A stretch of DNA of 64,000 nt from CAWJAP01 sp963834365 (GTDB lineage: Bacteria; Acidobacteriota; Vicinamibacteria; Vicinamibacterales; Vicinamibacteraceae): positions 62,001 through 126,000 of the forward strand of contig CAWIBS010000021.1 in assembly GCA_963834365.1 (NCBI GenBank), read 5' to 3'. The notes beneath the pieces were generated by a model. It saw only the letters and a list, made by a program, of their open reading frames with translations. It had not been told where the DNA came from and ran no database searches. Of this stretch, positions 28,809 to 39,100 are shown in pieces (within the stretch, counting starts at the first letter, position 1; each line of letters starts with the position of its first letter). The translations under genes were made by a program, and so were the position numbers.

Positions 28809-29696
28809 ATGCTCGTACTCGCGTGCTGTGACATGCTGCAGCACGTGGCTCGCGACACGCTTCATGTGACGCCGATCGCCGCCGACACCGCCGTGCCCGC
28901 CCAGGGCGTGCTCGTCCTGCACGGCATCTACGGTCGCGGCCGGAACTGGGCGGCGGTCGTCAAGCGGTTGGTCGCGCGCCGGCCTGACTGGGGCGCGTGG
29001 CTGGTGGACCTCCGTCTGCACGGCGAGTCGCCCGACTTCGAGCCTCCTCACACGGTCGCGGCGGCTGCGGGGGACATCGTTCGCCTCGTGGAAGCTGGCG
29101 GCGGTCGTGTCGCTCCCGGCTTCGGCCACGACCACGACGCGGTTGGCCGCGTCGTCCTCGGCCATTCGTTCGGTGGCAAAGTCGCGCTGTCGATGGCCGA
29201 GCCGCTGGCCGGTGTCCTCGATCAAATCTGGGTCGTGGACTCGACGCCGGAGGCGCGTGCGCCGGATGGCAGCGCCTGGGCCATGCTGAAGACCGTGCGG
29301 GCGCTGCCGGCGAGCTTTCCGTCGCGAGCCGACGCCGCCGCCGCGCTCGAAGCGCAAGGGGTGGCGGGCGACGTTGCGGCCTGGATGACGACCAACCTCC
29401 GGCACGACGGCGGCGCCCTGCGGTGGACGCTGGACTTCGAGGCCGTGGAGTCGCTGCTGCAAGACTTCTTTCGGACCGACCTGTGGACCGTGGTCGAATC
29501 GCCACCCGGCGGCGTGATCCTCCACTTCGTCAAAGCCGAACGTTCGAGCACGCTGAGCGAGGAAGGGTGCGCACGCATCGAGGCGGCCGGCCGCGCCACC
29601 GGCCGGGTCTACCTGCACCGTGTGGCGGGCGGCCACTGGCTGAATAGCGACAACCCGCAGGCGCTGGTCGATCTGCTGGCTGCGCACCTGCCCTGA
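28809..29696 (+). CDS. Alpha/beta hydrolase
   Basis: A ~295-residue serine hydrolase, likely cytoplasmic. Fold landmarks in order: oxyanion loop VLHGIYGRGRNWAAV, strand VDLRLHGESPDF, nucleophile elbow VVLGHSFGGKVAL (Ser), acid Asp in IWVVDSTPEAR, and a C-terminal His in VAGGHWLNSDNP. The layout resembles the abhydrolase_1 group that includes the YbfF esterase. Either of two in-frame ATGs, 28809 or 28833, could start it; neither has a strong ribosome site. Substrate is unknown. Confidence 0.85.
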   Translation: MLVLACCDMLQHVARDTLHVTPIAADTAVPAQGVLVLHGIYGRGRNWAAVVKRLVARRPDWGAWLVDLRLHGESPDFEPPHTVAAAAGDIVRLVEAGGGRVAPGFGHDHDAVGRVVLGHSFGGKVALSMAEPLAGVLDQIWVVDSTPEARAPDGSAWAMLKTVRALPASFPSRADAAAALEAQGVAGDVAAWMTTNLRHDGGALRWTLDFEAVESLLQDFFRTDLWTVVESPPGGVILHFVKAERSSTLSEEGCARIEAAGRATGRVYLHRVAGGHWLNSDNPQALVDLLAAHLP

Positions 29697-29700
29697 GCCC

Positions 29701-29886
29701 AGGGTTCACTTGTGTTGCCGTAGTGTCCGGCTTCAGCCGTGACCCAGAAGTCCGCTAAGCTAGATCCGGAGTTCACTTCTGTTGACACGGGCCCGCAGTG
29801 GCGCCGGGCTTCAGCCCGGCCAACGCGGGCCCGGGCAGGCCTTAAGGCGCGCCACATCATCAACACAAGTGAGTCCGGGTTTAGTG
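29701..29886. repeat. Gene-free gap with 12-bp terminal inverted repeats and REP-like hairpins
   Basis: TCACTTGTGTTG at 29706-29717 is matched by its exact complement CAACACAAGTGA at 29861-29872. A third, imperfect copy, TTCACTTCTGTTG, is at 29772-29784. Inside lie two hairpins with TTCA loops (29728-29739 and 29803-29820). The ~167-bp unit without an ORF could be a MITE-like element. Confidence 0.5.
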
Positions 29887-32566
29887 TTAGTGTCCCGAAG
29901 CCTTGGCGCTGCGCTGGAGGTCGGCCAGCGCCGCGAGCGCCTCGAGCGGGGTCATGCGATCGAGATCGAGGGCCGCGAGCGCGCGGACGACGGGGGAGTC
30001 GGCCGGAGCCGGGACACTGAAGAGCCCGAGCTGTTCGCCCGCGCGAGGCGTGCCCGACAGCGAGGGCCGTCCGCCGCGCGCGAGCTCGTCCTGCTCGAGC
30101 GCGGTGAGGATCTCGCGAGCCCGCGTGACGACCTCGCGCGGCAGCCCGGCGAGCCGCGCGACCTGGATGCCATAGCTGCGGTCGGATCGTCCCTCGACGA
30201 CCTTCCGCAGGAACACGATGTCATCCTGCCACTCCCGTGCGACGACGTGGGCATTGACGACGCCCGGGTGCGTGTCAGCGAGATCCGTGAGCTCGTGGTA
30301 GTGCGTGGCGAAGATCGTGCGGGGCCGGCTGCGCCCGTTGGTCACGAGGTACTCGGCCACGGCCCACGCGATGCTCATGCCGTCGAAGGTCGCCGTGCCG
30401 CGTCCGATTTCGTCGAGCACGACGAGGCTGTTCGAGGTGGCGGTGTGCAGGATGCGCGCCGTCTCGCGCATCTCGACCATGAAGGTCGAGTAGCCCCGGG
30501 CGATGTCGTCCGACGCACCGACACGCGCGAACAAGCGGTCCACGATCGGCAGCCGCGCCTGGCGTGCCGGCACGAAGGACCCCATCTGCGCCAGCAGGCA
30601 GATGAGCGCCGACTGCCGGAGATAGGTCGACTTGCCGCCCATGTTCGGGCCCGTGAGAATGACGAGCTGTCGCGACGTGCCCGTCAGGACGAGATCGTTG
30701 GGCACGAACGGCTCCGCCGACAGGCGCTCGACGACCGGGTGCCGGCCTTCGACGACCGACAGCTCGCCATCCGGGGTCAGGAGCGGCTTCGTGTAGTCGT
30801 AGAGCGTGGCCACCTCGCCGAGCGTCGCCAGCACGTCGAGCGTCGCGAGCGCGCGCGCCACGTCCTGGATACGCGGCGCCTCGGCCGCGGCCTGCCGGCG
30901 CAACGCCTCGAAGAGCTCGACCTCGCGGGCGTCGATGCGCTCGTCGGCGCCGAGAACCTTCTCCTCGTACTCCTTGAGCGCCGGCGTGATGAACCGTTCG
31001 CCGCCGGCGATCGTCTGCTTGCGATGGTAGTCGGCCGGCACGGCGTGCAGGTTCGCACGCGAGATCTCGATGTAGTAGCCGAACACCCGGTTGTAGCGGA
31101 TCTTGAGCGACGCGACGCCGGTCCGCGCGCGTTCGGCCTCCTCCATCGCGGCGATGTGCGAGCGGCCCGAGCGGCTGATCTGCCGGAGTTCGTCGAGCTC
31201 CGGCGTCGACGCCATCGCGGATGACGCCGCCCTCCCGGGCGAGCGCCGGCGGCTCGTCTTCGATCGTGGCGGCAATCGCGTCCCGGACGTCGGCGATCTC
31301 GTCGAGCTGGCTGCGCAGGCTCTGGACGAGCGGCGCGACCATGGGTTCGAGGACGAGCCTCGAGCGCGGGATGGCCGCGAGCGACTGCCGCAGCGCCACG
31401 AGGTCTCGCGGGCCGGCCGTGCCGAGCGCCGCCCGGGCGACGAGGCGCTCGAGATCGTGCACCGCCCGCAGCGTGTCGCGCAGCCGCCCCCGCTCGGTCA
31501 CGCGGTAGCCGAACTCCTCCACGGCGTCGAGCCGATCCTGAATGCGCTCGAGCGAGACCAGCGGACGCGTCAGCCACGCGCGCAGCAGCCGCGCGCCCAT
31601 GGGCGTCTGCGTCCGATCCAGCACCGACAGCAGCGACCCCTCGCGCCCGCCACTCGCGCCTTCGAGCACCTCGAGGTGGCGAACCGTCATCGGGTCGATG
31701 AGCAGCGCGTCGCTGCGCTCGCGCCAGCCGATGGCGCGCACGTGCGCGAGATCCACCTTCTGCGTGTCGCGCAGGTAGGCGACCAGCGCGCCGGCGGCGC
31801 ACGTCGCCGCCGATCGGCCGTCGAGTCCGTAGGCGTGGAGGCTGCTCGCCTGGAACTGTTCGGCGAGCGTCCGGTGGGCACGGTCATAGCCGAACGCCCA
31901 CGACTCGATCAGCGTGACCGGAAGATTCAGCCGTGCTGCCTCCGGCAGCAGCGCTGCGAGGTCGGTGCCCTGCGCCGCGACGATCTCCCGGGGGCGCAGG
32001 ACCTGGATTTCCTCGTTGAGCGCCTGCCGTCCCGTGTCGCCGGCGTATTCGGCGGCGAGGAACTCGCCCGTGGACACGTCGAGCAGCGCCACGCCGATCG
32101 TACCGGCATCGCCCGAGCGTCCCGCGCCATCTCCCGTCGGGGCGATCGCGAGACAGAAGGCCGGCTCGCGCGCATCGAGATAGCCGGCATCGGTGAGCGT
32201 GCCCGGCGAGACGACGCGCGTCACCTCGCGCTTGACCACACCTTTGGCCTTCTTCGGATCCTCGACCTGATCGCAGATCGCGACCCGGAAGCCTCGCCGG
32301 ACGAGCCGGCCGATGTAGCCATCGGCGGCGTGGAAGGGCACGCCGCACATCGGCACCGCGTTGCCTGCCGCGTCCTTCGACCGCGACGTGAGCGTCAGCT
32401 CGAGCGCCCGCGCCGCCGTCAGCGCGTCCTCGTAGAACATCTCGTAGAAGTCGCCCATCCGGAAGAACAGGATGGCGTCGCGATACTGCCGCTTGGCGTC
32501 GAAATACTGCCGCATGGCCGGCGTGACCGAAGTGGTGGCGGGCGGCGGCGGAACGGACGCGGGCAT
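29887..32566 (-). CDS. mutS: DNA mismatch repair protein MutS (one frameshift)
   Basis: MutS dimers recognise mismatches and recruit MutL. The N-terminal mismatch-binding Phe-x-Glu is in FFRMGDFYEMFYEDALTAAR. Then come the connector, lever (LLSVLDRTQTPMGARLLRAW, LTRPL) and clamp domains, the Walker A motif LTGPNMGGKSTYLRQSA, FVPARQARLPIVDRLFARVG, and Walker B in VVLDEIGRGTATFDGMSIAW. The corrected length is ~892 residues, normal for MutS. One extra G near 31203-31208 breaks the clamp (IRDGVD / PELDELRQISRSGR). The ATG at 32564-32566 (MPASVPPPPA) is divergent from tsaB by 23 bp. Confidence 0.93.
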
Positions 32567-32589
32567 GGGGCGGGCTACAATCTTACCCA

Positions 32590-33386
32590 ATGCTGATCCT
32601 CGCCCTCGACACGACGACGCGTCACGGGAGCCTGGCGCTCTGGCGTGACGGGCTCGTCGAGGAGCGAATCGGGAACGCGAGCCTGTCGCACGCCGAGCGG
32701 CTGCCGGGCGATCTGGCCGCGCTGCTGGATGCCCACGGCGCCCGACTGGCGGACGTGGAGCGGTATGCCGTCGCATCGGGACCGGGATCGTTCACGGGGA
32801 TGCGGGTCGGCATCGCAACGATTCAGGGGCTCGCGCTGGTGCACGGACGGCTCGTCGTCCCCGTTTCTGCCCTGGAGTGCCTCGCGACGCAGGTGCGCAA
32901 CCGTCAGGCGACTCGAGCGCGGACACCTCGTCGGGGGCTGGATGGAAGCCTATCGCGGTGAGGTCTTCGCCGCGCTGTATCGCGTCATCGGCCAGGCCGG
33001 CGACCGCAGGCTCGCGACGCTCGCGCTCGTGGACGCGCCGCGGGTCGCGCGAGCGCCGGCGCTGGCGGCGGCCTGGAGTGCGCTGGTGGGCACGAGTGAG
33101 GCGCTGGCGATCGGCGGCGACGCGGCGGGCGCCGCGAGACCCCTGCTCACGAGCACGTTCGGAGACGGGACCACGCTCGACGACCCGCCGGCGCTCGCCG
33201 GCACGCTGGCGGCCATCGCCGCCCGGGACGCAGATCGTGCAGGTCCGCCCTCATGCGATCGTGCCGCTCTATGTCCGCCGACCCGACGCCGAGATCGCCC
33301 GCGGCCTTCCATCGGCCGGGAGTCCGGTTGTGAGCCAGCGCGCGGGCCCGCCCGGTGTCGTGACACCTTCGCCGCCGCAACCGTGA
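32590..33386 (+). CDS. tsaB: tRNA threonylcarbamoyladenosine biosynthesis protein TsaB (two frameshifts)
   Basis: TsaB supports TsaD in making the universal t6A modification at position 37 of ANN-decoding tRNAs. The N-terminal ASKHA fold is clear: MLILALDTTTRHGSLALW, LSHAERLPGDLAALLD, and YAVASGPGSFTGMRVGIATI with QGLALVHG. The frame shifts near 32910-32920 to continue as GGWMEAYRGEVFAALYRVIG, and again near 33230-33237 to end VQVRPHAIVPLYVRRPDAEI, the usual C-terminal signature (Y.R.P.AE). The stop TGA 33384-33386 overlaps the rimI start. The ATG at 32590 was chosen from homology of MLILALDTTT. Confidence 0.88.
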
Positions 33387-33893
33387 GCGACGCGTCCGCC
33401 GGGTACTCGGTCAGGCGTGCGGCCCTCGAGCGCGACCTCGACGCGATTCTCCGCATCGACGCGGAGACGTTCACCAATCCTGTGACGCGCGAATCCTACG
33501 AATCGGAAGCCCGCTACTCGGATGTGGCGCGCCTGTGGGTGGTGTGCGCGGACGGCACGCCCGCGCCGGCGACCGGCGGGGACGTCATCGGGTACTGCGC
33601 CGCCTGGCTGATCCTGGACGAACTTCACATCAACAATCTGGCCGTGCATCCCGAGTGGCGACGTCGCGGGGCCGCCTCGTACCTGCTGAAGGCAGTCCTG
33701 GCCGAGGCAGAGTCTGGCGGGGCGAATCGAGCAACGCTCGAAGTCCGCCGGTCCAACGAGGCCGCCCTGCGTCTCTACGAGGGGGTCGGCTTCCACGTGG
33801 CTGGCGTCCGATCCCGCGTACTATCGCGCGCCGGTCGAGGACGCGCTGATTCTGTGGCGGGGCCCTGCGGGCGGGGCGGGGTCCGGAACCTGA
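33383..33893 (+). CDS. rimI: Ribosomal-protein-alanine N-acetyltransferase RimI (one frameshift)
   Basis: GNAT-family acetyltransferase expected to acetylate the N-terminal Ala of ribosomal protein S18. The acetyl-CoA loop is in INNLAVHPEWRRRGAASYLL (R-R-x-G-x-A), after AAWLILDELH, and is followed by ATLEVRRSNEAALRLYEGVG. The expected last strand appears after one extra base near 33812-33818: YYRAPVEDALILWR. The start is GTG 33383 overlapping the tsaB stop by 4 bp (GTGA), the classic tsaB-rimI coupling. Corrected length is ~169 residues. Confidence 0.88.
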
Positions 33894-33999
33894 GCCGGGC
33901 CGAATTCGGCTGGCGCCTCGGCTTGCCCCCCCGGAACCCCAGTGGTAGAGTCGTAACATACGACCCGTGCCCCGAGCAGGCACCCGTAACAAACTGGCA

Positions 34000-34007
34000 A
34001 AGGAGGT
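34000..34007 (+). promoter_or_regulatory. Strong Shine-Dalgarno before the DUF465 gene
   Basis: AAGGAGGT, 5 bp before ATG 34013, complementary over its whole length to the usual 3' end of 16S rRNA. It is among the strongest ribosome sites in the window and fixes the start of the DUF465 gene. Confidence 0.75.
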
Positions 34008-34012
34008 CGGGC

Positions 34013-34264
34013 ATGCCCCAGTCCCTGGAACACGAGATCCGGGTCAAACTGTTGCAGACCGATGAGGAGTTCCGTCAGCTCTCCGAGAAACACCACAATC
34101 TCGATGAGCGGCTCCACGAACTCGCTTCACGGTCTTATCTCGCTGAACCAGAGCAAGTCGAAGAAGTTACCCTGAAGAAGCGCAAGCTTCAGCTCAAGGA
34201 TCGGATGGAAGACATTCTCCGCCGGCACTTGAGCCAGTCATCGGTTGCGTCCGCCTCGGCCTGA
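34013..34264 (+). CDS. DUF465 (YdcH-like) small protein
   Basis: An 83-residue helical-hairpin protein with the DUF465 pattern: EFRQLSEKHHNLDERLHELA, SRSYLAEPEQVEEVTLKKRK, LQLKDRMEDILRRH. The family is small, soluble and abundant in many bacteria, without a proven function. The start is fixed by the AAGGAGGT site. It lies between rimI and psd on the same strand, with about 75-120 bp gaps, and may have its own promoter. Confidence 0.88.
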   Translation: MPQSLEHEIRVKLLQTDEEFRQLSEKHHNLDERLHELASRSYLAEPEQVEEVTLKKRKLQLKDRMEDILRRHLSQSSVASASA

Positions 34265-34340
34265 CGCCCGCTCGTCGAGGGCCCGGGCGCGGCCCGGGTC
34301 CTCCGTTCCCGTTCCCCCGGTTCCGATTCCCACGAGACGC

Positions 34341-34985
34341 ATGCGCATCGATCGCGCGGGCGCACCGTTCATTGCCGGTGCGCTGGTTCCCGCCGCCCTC
34401 TGTCTCTCCCTCAAGCACCCCGGTCTGGCCCTGCCGTTCGCCGGACTCGCGGCGTTCATGGCCTACTTCTTCCGCGATCCGGAGCGGCGCGTGCCCGACG
34501 ACCCGCTCGCGGTCGTCTCGCCCGCCGATGGGCGCGTCATGGTGGCCGGTCCGGGCGAGCCTCGCATCGCCCCGCCGGGCACCTGGCAGCAGGTGAGCAT
34601 CTTCCTGTCGCCGATGGACGTGCACGTCAATCGTGTGCCCTTCGGCGGTCGCATCAGCCGGGTGGACTACCGAGCGGGAGCGTTTCTCCCCGCCTATCGT
34701 TCGGAGTCTGGCGCCGACAACGAGCGCACGGAGCTCTGGCTCGAGACCGAGGGGGGCCGAACGATCGTCTTCCGGCAGGTCGTGGGCCTGCTCGCGCGCC
34801 GCATCGTCTGCCGGCTCGAAGCCGGCCGGACGGTGGCGACGGGGGAGCGGTTCGGCCTGATGAAATTCGGATCGCGAATGGACGTCTTCCTCGACGCCGA
34901 CGCCCGGCTGCAGGTGGTCGAGGGAGATTCGGTGCGGGGCGGGGAGACCATCCTGGCGCGGTTCCCCGGGCCGGACGCCACGTGA
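34341..34985 (+). CDS. psd: Phosphatidylserine decarboxylase
   Basis: Pyruvoyl enzyme converting phosphatidylserine to phosphatidylethanolamine at the inner membrane. The 214-residue length matches the short (archaeal/Psd-II-like) class. Motifs include VVSPADGRVMVAG, IFLSPMDVHVNRVPFGG, and the self-cleavage site FGLMKFGSRMDVFL, where Ser178 should become the pyruvoyl group. The N-terminus has a hydrophobic membrane segment (GLALPFAGLAAFMAYFFRDP). It lies just upstream of pssA, the enzyme that makes its substrate. The ATG at 34341 was chosen; earlier in-frame codons encode only proline/arginine-rich sequence. Confidence 0.93.
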   Translation: MRIDRAGAPFIAGALVPAALCLSLKHPGLALPFAGLAAFMAYFFRDPERRVPDDPLAVVSPADGRVMVAGPGEPRIAPPGTWQQVSIFLSPMDVHVNRVPFGGRISRVDYRAGAFLPAYRSESGADNERTELWLETEGGRTIVFRQVVGLLARRIVCRLEAGRTVATGERFGLMKFGSRMDVFLDADARLQVVEGDSVRGGETILARFPGPDAT

Positions 34986-35054
34986 TTCGGGTCGAGGCCG
35001 GCGAGGCTGGACCCCTGACCCACCTCCGGAGTCGGTCAGACACCGGCCGCATCT

Positions 35055-35060
35055 GATAAT
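35055..35060 (+). promoter_or_regulatory. Possible sigma-70 -10 element before pssA
   Basis: GATAAT at 35055-35060 with a T at 35054, 29 bp before the pssA ATG in the 104-bp psd-pssA gap. The -35 region (35032-35039, TCGGTCAG) is weak. Offered only as a candidate. Confidence 0.3.
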
Positions 35061-35089
35061 CTGGCGGTCGTCGGGAACAGCCGACAGCC

Positions 35090-35944
35090 ATGCGCCAAAG
35101 CCCGATGCTGACCGTCCTCCAGCGCCGGCGGGCCGATTCGAGCCGCCGGCTGCGACGAGGCGTCTACCTGCTGCCGAGCCTGTTCACGCTCGGCAACCTG
35201 TTCTGCGGCTATGCGTGCATCGTCTATGCGATGCGAGGCGCCTTCGAGCAGGCCGCGATCTTCATCGGCATCGCAATCGTCCTCGACATGCTCGACGGCC
35301 GTGTCGCCCGCATGACGGGAACGGCGAGCGAGTTTGGTGTCCAGTTCGACTCCCTCGCCGACGTCGTGTCGTTCGGCATCGCCCCGGCGGTGCTGGCCTT
35401 CACGTGGGGTCTGAGCCCGTTTGGGCAAGCCGGGTGGGCGGCCGGCTTCATCTTCGTGTCGGCGGCCGCGATTCGCCTGGCCCGCTTCAACATCCAGACG
35501 ACATCGCCCGCTGCGGACAAACGCTATTTCGTCGGGATGCCGAGTCCCGCGGCGGCGGGCGTGCCCGCGTCCACGGTGTTCGCCTATTCGTATGGCCTGG
35601 AGGACTGGTTCGCGCTGCTCGCGTTGCCGATGGTGCTCGTGCCGGCGTTCCTGATGGTGAGCACGATCCGCTATCGCAGTTTCAAGTCGCTCGACCTCGG
35701 GACGCGACGTTCGTACCGGAACCTGCTGCTGGTGGCGCTCGTGATCGCGGCGATCGCCACGCAGCCCAAGATCACCCTCGTCGTTCTCGCCTACACCTAC
35801 CTCTCGTCGGGACTCGTCGGGCTGGCCTGGAGCCGGGTGCAGCGGTGGGGCACGGACAGCGGCGCCCGCGCAGAGCCCGCCACGCCCGAGGCCGTCGAGG
35901 ATGCCCACGAGCCGGCGCCGGAGCAGGGCGTCTCGCAGCTGTGA
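35090..35944 (+). CDS. pssA: CDP-diacylglycerol--serine O-phosphatidyltransferase
   Basis: Membrane enzyme that condenses CDP-diacylglycerol with serine to give phosphatidylserine, the substrate of the upstream psd product. The CDP-alcohol phosphotransferase motif is complete: Asp66-x2-Asp69-Gly70-x2-Ala73-Arg74, then Gly83-x3-Asp87-x3-Asp91 (LDMLDGRVARM, FGVQFDSLADVVSFG). Eight or so hydrophobic segments follow. Length (284 residues) is typical. psd and pssA together make phosphatidylethanolamine. The acidic tail (TPEAVEDAHEPAPEQG) is not part of the domain. Confidence 0.93.
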   Translation: MRQSPMLTVLQRRRADSSRRLRRGVYLLPSLFTLGNLFCGYACIVYAMRGAFEQAAIFIGIAIVLDMLDGRVARMTGTASEFGVQFDSLADVVSFGIAPAVLAFTWGLSPFGQAGWAAGFIFVSAAAIRLARFNIQTTSPAADKRYFVGMPSPAAAGVPASTVFAYSYGLEDWFALLALPMVLVPAFLMVSTIRYRSFKSLDLGTRRSYRNLLLVALVIAAIATQPKITLVVLAYTYLSSGLVGLAWSRVQRWGTDSGARAEPATPEAVEDAHEPAPEQGVSQL

Positions 35945-36035
35945 TCGGCAGCGACCAGCTACCAACGACGAGCTACCAACGGCAGGATCTTCCACGTGGC
36001 CGTGCCTAGCCCGGAGTCAGTCCGCAGCCCGTAGT
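35945..36035. repeat. Module F and B word repeats in the pssA/ntrY convergent gap
   Basis: GACCAGCTACCAACGACGAG followed by CTACCAACGG (module F, 35951-35980), then AGCCCGGAGTCAGTCCGCAG and CCCGTAGTC (degenerate module B, 36008-36034). F precedes B here, as at 21903-22152. Confidence 0.5.
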
Positions 36036-36109
36036 CTCAGCAGAGAGAGCCAGGCTGTTTCCTCGATGTGCAACAGTGAGCTCTAGCTCTCATCCGACGC
36101 GCCTCTCGA

Positions 36110-39100
36110 TCATTGCGCCCTGCCAGTATTCGGCAGTCTCATCGTCACTGTCGTGCCGACACCCTTGGTGCTCGCCACGGTGATCGTGCCGCCATGCAGC
36201 TCCACATTGCGGAGCGCAATGCTCAGACCGAGGCCGGTGCCGGTAGCCTTGGTCGAGAAGTAGGGCTCGAAGATTCGCGCCGCGGCCTCATCGTCCATCC
36301 CCACGCCCGTGTCCTGGATCGAGATGGCGGTCGTCGAGCCCTCGGCACGGGCCGAGATAGTCAGCGTGCCGCCGCCAGGCATGGCGTGCAGCGCGTTCTC
36401 GATGATGTTCGTGAACGCGCGGCCGATGAGCATCCGATCGATCGGCACGAGCGGCAGGCGCGGCTCGAGGTTGACGTCGATGCGAACCCGCCCGTCGAGC
36501 CCGAGCCGATAGGGCGCGACCACCTCCTGCACGATGCTCGGCGAGCGCGGTCGGCGCCGGACGCGCGGTCGGCGACGACCCGAAGGCTGAGAACTCCGAG
36601 GCGATCTGGCGCAGCAGCCGGACCTGCGTGAGGATCGACTCCACGCAGCTGTCGAGCACCGGCGACAGCGGCTCGCCGCGGTCCTTGTGCACGCGACGCA
36701 GGTGCTCGGCCGAGAGCTGGATCGGCGTGAGCGGATTCTTGATGTCGTGTGCGACCTGGCGCGCCATCTCGGCCCAGGCCTCGAGGCGGTGTGTGCGCGA
36801 AAGCTGCTGCTGCTGCCGCTGCAGCTCGCCGGCCATGCGATTGAACGCCTCGACCAGCCGCTGCAGCTCGTCGGCCGTCCGCACGATGACGCGGACGCTC
36901 AAATCGCCGCCGGCAATCTGGCGCGTCGCGCGAGTCAGCCGCAGCACCGGATCGCCCATGCGCTCGGCCAGCCAGTACCCCAGGCCCGCGCCGAGGCAGA
37001 TCAGCGCCAGGGCGCCGAGGAGCACGCCGCGATCGAGCTCCTCGATCTCGCGCTCGATCTCGCGCTGCCGCGAGGCGAGCGGCACGGTGAGGGTGGCATC
37101 CCGGTTCCCGATGCGCACCGGCGTCGCCGCGACGAGGTAATCCTGGTCGCCGATGCGATCCTGGCCGACGTAGGTCGGCAGCCGTTGGACGGCAACCGCC
37201 TGATAAACGCGCTCGGGCGTTCGCGTCGGCAGCAGGCCCGAGGCGAAGAGGTCGCGCTCGCTGGTCACCAGCAGCGTCGAGCCGTCGAAGATGTTCACGT
37301 CCTGGTCGATCACGCGGCTCAACCAGACCATGATGTCGTCGGTGATGGCCGAGGGTGAGGTTTCGCGCAGCTCGAAGGCCAGAGACTCCTCGATGACCCG
37401 CTTGGCGGTGAGCGCCGTGCGCGCGGCCTCGGCTTCGACATCGCTGAACAGCTGATTGGCGAAGTAGGCGCGCACCAGCAGGGCGAGCGCGAGCACCGGG
37501 AGGACGGTCGCCGCGACGAACGCGATGAACAGCTTGCGGTAGAAGCTGGTGCGGATCTCGCGGATGAGCAGCGCGGTGGGATACGGCCCCTGGCGGAGCA
37601 CACGCTGCACGGCCCCGGCGAACAGCATGATCGCGGCGAAGAGCACCGCCGCCAGGGACGTCAGCTCGGCGAGGTTCACGAGGCGCGTGAACGGCGTCGG
37701 CTCGGGATACCCGAGCACATAGATCCCCTGGCGATCGTTCGACACGAAGGCGCGCTCGATCGTGTCGCCGCGCTCCAGCCTCGTCCAGAACCCGGTTCGC
37801 GACAGCTTGGCGCGCTCGAACGCCTCGTCGGTCAGTTCCGAGGCACGATTCGACGACGCGTAGATCAGCAGCCGGCTCCAGCCGAAGATCGTGAGCTCGA
37901 CGTCGGCGCCGACGGTGCCTTCGCGCCGGCCGGCGCGCGGCTGCCCGGAAGAACTCGAAATAGGGGCTCTGCGACGAGATGAACTCCAGCGCGCTGTAGT
38001 CCAGTATCACGTGGGCGACGATCGTCCCCGCATAGCTGACGTCGCCGCGATCGTCACGAGCGCAGATGGCGCGCTCGGCGTGCAGCATGCGCCGTTCGTC
38101 GGCCCCGAACAGCAGCGCCTCGCCGAAGACGTCCCACTCGCAATTCCGGCTTTGGACCTGTTGCGGCACGACTTCGGCTTCCGGCAGGTTCAGCGCAAAC
38201 CGGCTGACGAGCGTGCCGCCGGCGCCGTAGAGCTCGACCGAGGAGGTCAGCCGGAACTTGTCGAGGTCGGTCTCGCGCCAGACTTCGAATGCCGTCTGCG
38301 TGGATCCACGCGGCCCCGCATCGCCAATCGCCTTCACCAACTCGGGCAGATCGGTGACGCCGTCGATCTGCTTGAGCGCCTCTCCCAGATGCGCATACAA
38401 CTCTTCGGGGTGGCTGCGCACATCGACGGCGTACTGCTCCTCGACGAGCTGTCGGGTCGCGCGATCGACGGCATCCACCAGGCCCGGGTACAGCAACCAG
38501 GCCGGGACGACGAGCGCGAGCAGCAGCCATCCGAGCCGTGCCGCCTGCGACCCGTGGCGATACCAGGGCACGCCGCGGCGCGTCAGCCACGTGAGCACAG
38601 CGACGGCGCACGGCATCGCGACGACGGGGAGCCAGGGAAGATCGACGACGCGGGGCAGCGTGGCCGCGCCGACAATCGCGGGACTCGCCCACGAGATCGG
38701 CAGCAGCCAGCGGCCGATCCCCTCCGCCGACGGCCGCCAGCCGGACAGCGCCAGCCGGCAGACCAGGACGCCAGCCCACAGGGCCGTCGCCTGCAACAGC
38801 AGCAGGCCGACGAGCAGCGCCAGCCGCGGCGGTTCCCACGGCAACAGCGTCATGTGAAGCAGGTCCACCGACGTGTTCGCGGCCGTGTCGATGATGACGG
38901 CCACCACACCGACCTGCAGCGCGAGCAGCACGGCGCCGGCCAGCAACTGGGGAAGCAACGCCCGCAGCGTCTGCAGCGGGCCATCGCCGAATGCGGTGCG
39001 GCGGCCACGCCGCGACAGCACCTGGCGACGCACCGCCCCCACGAGCACGACGACGATCGCGAGCAACGTCAGGCCGGTGAGGCTCAAGTCGAGCGGGGAG

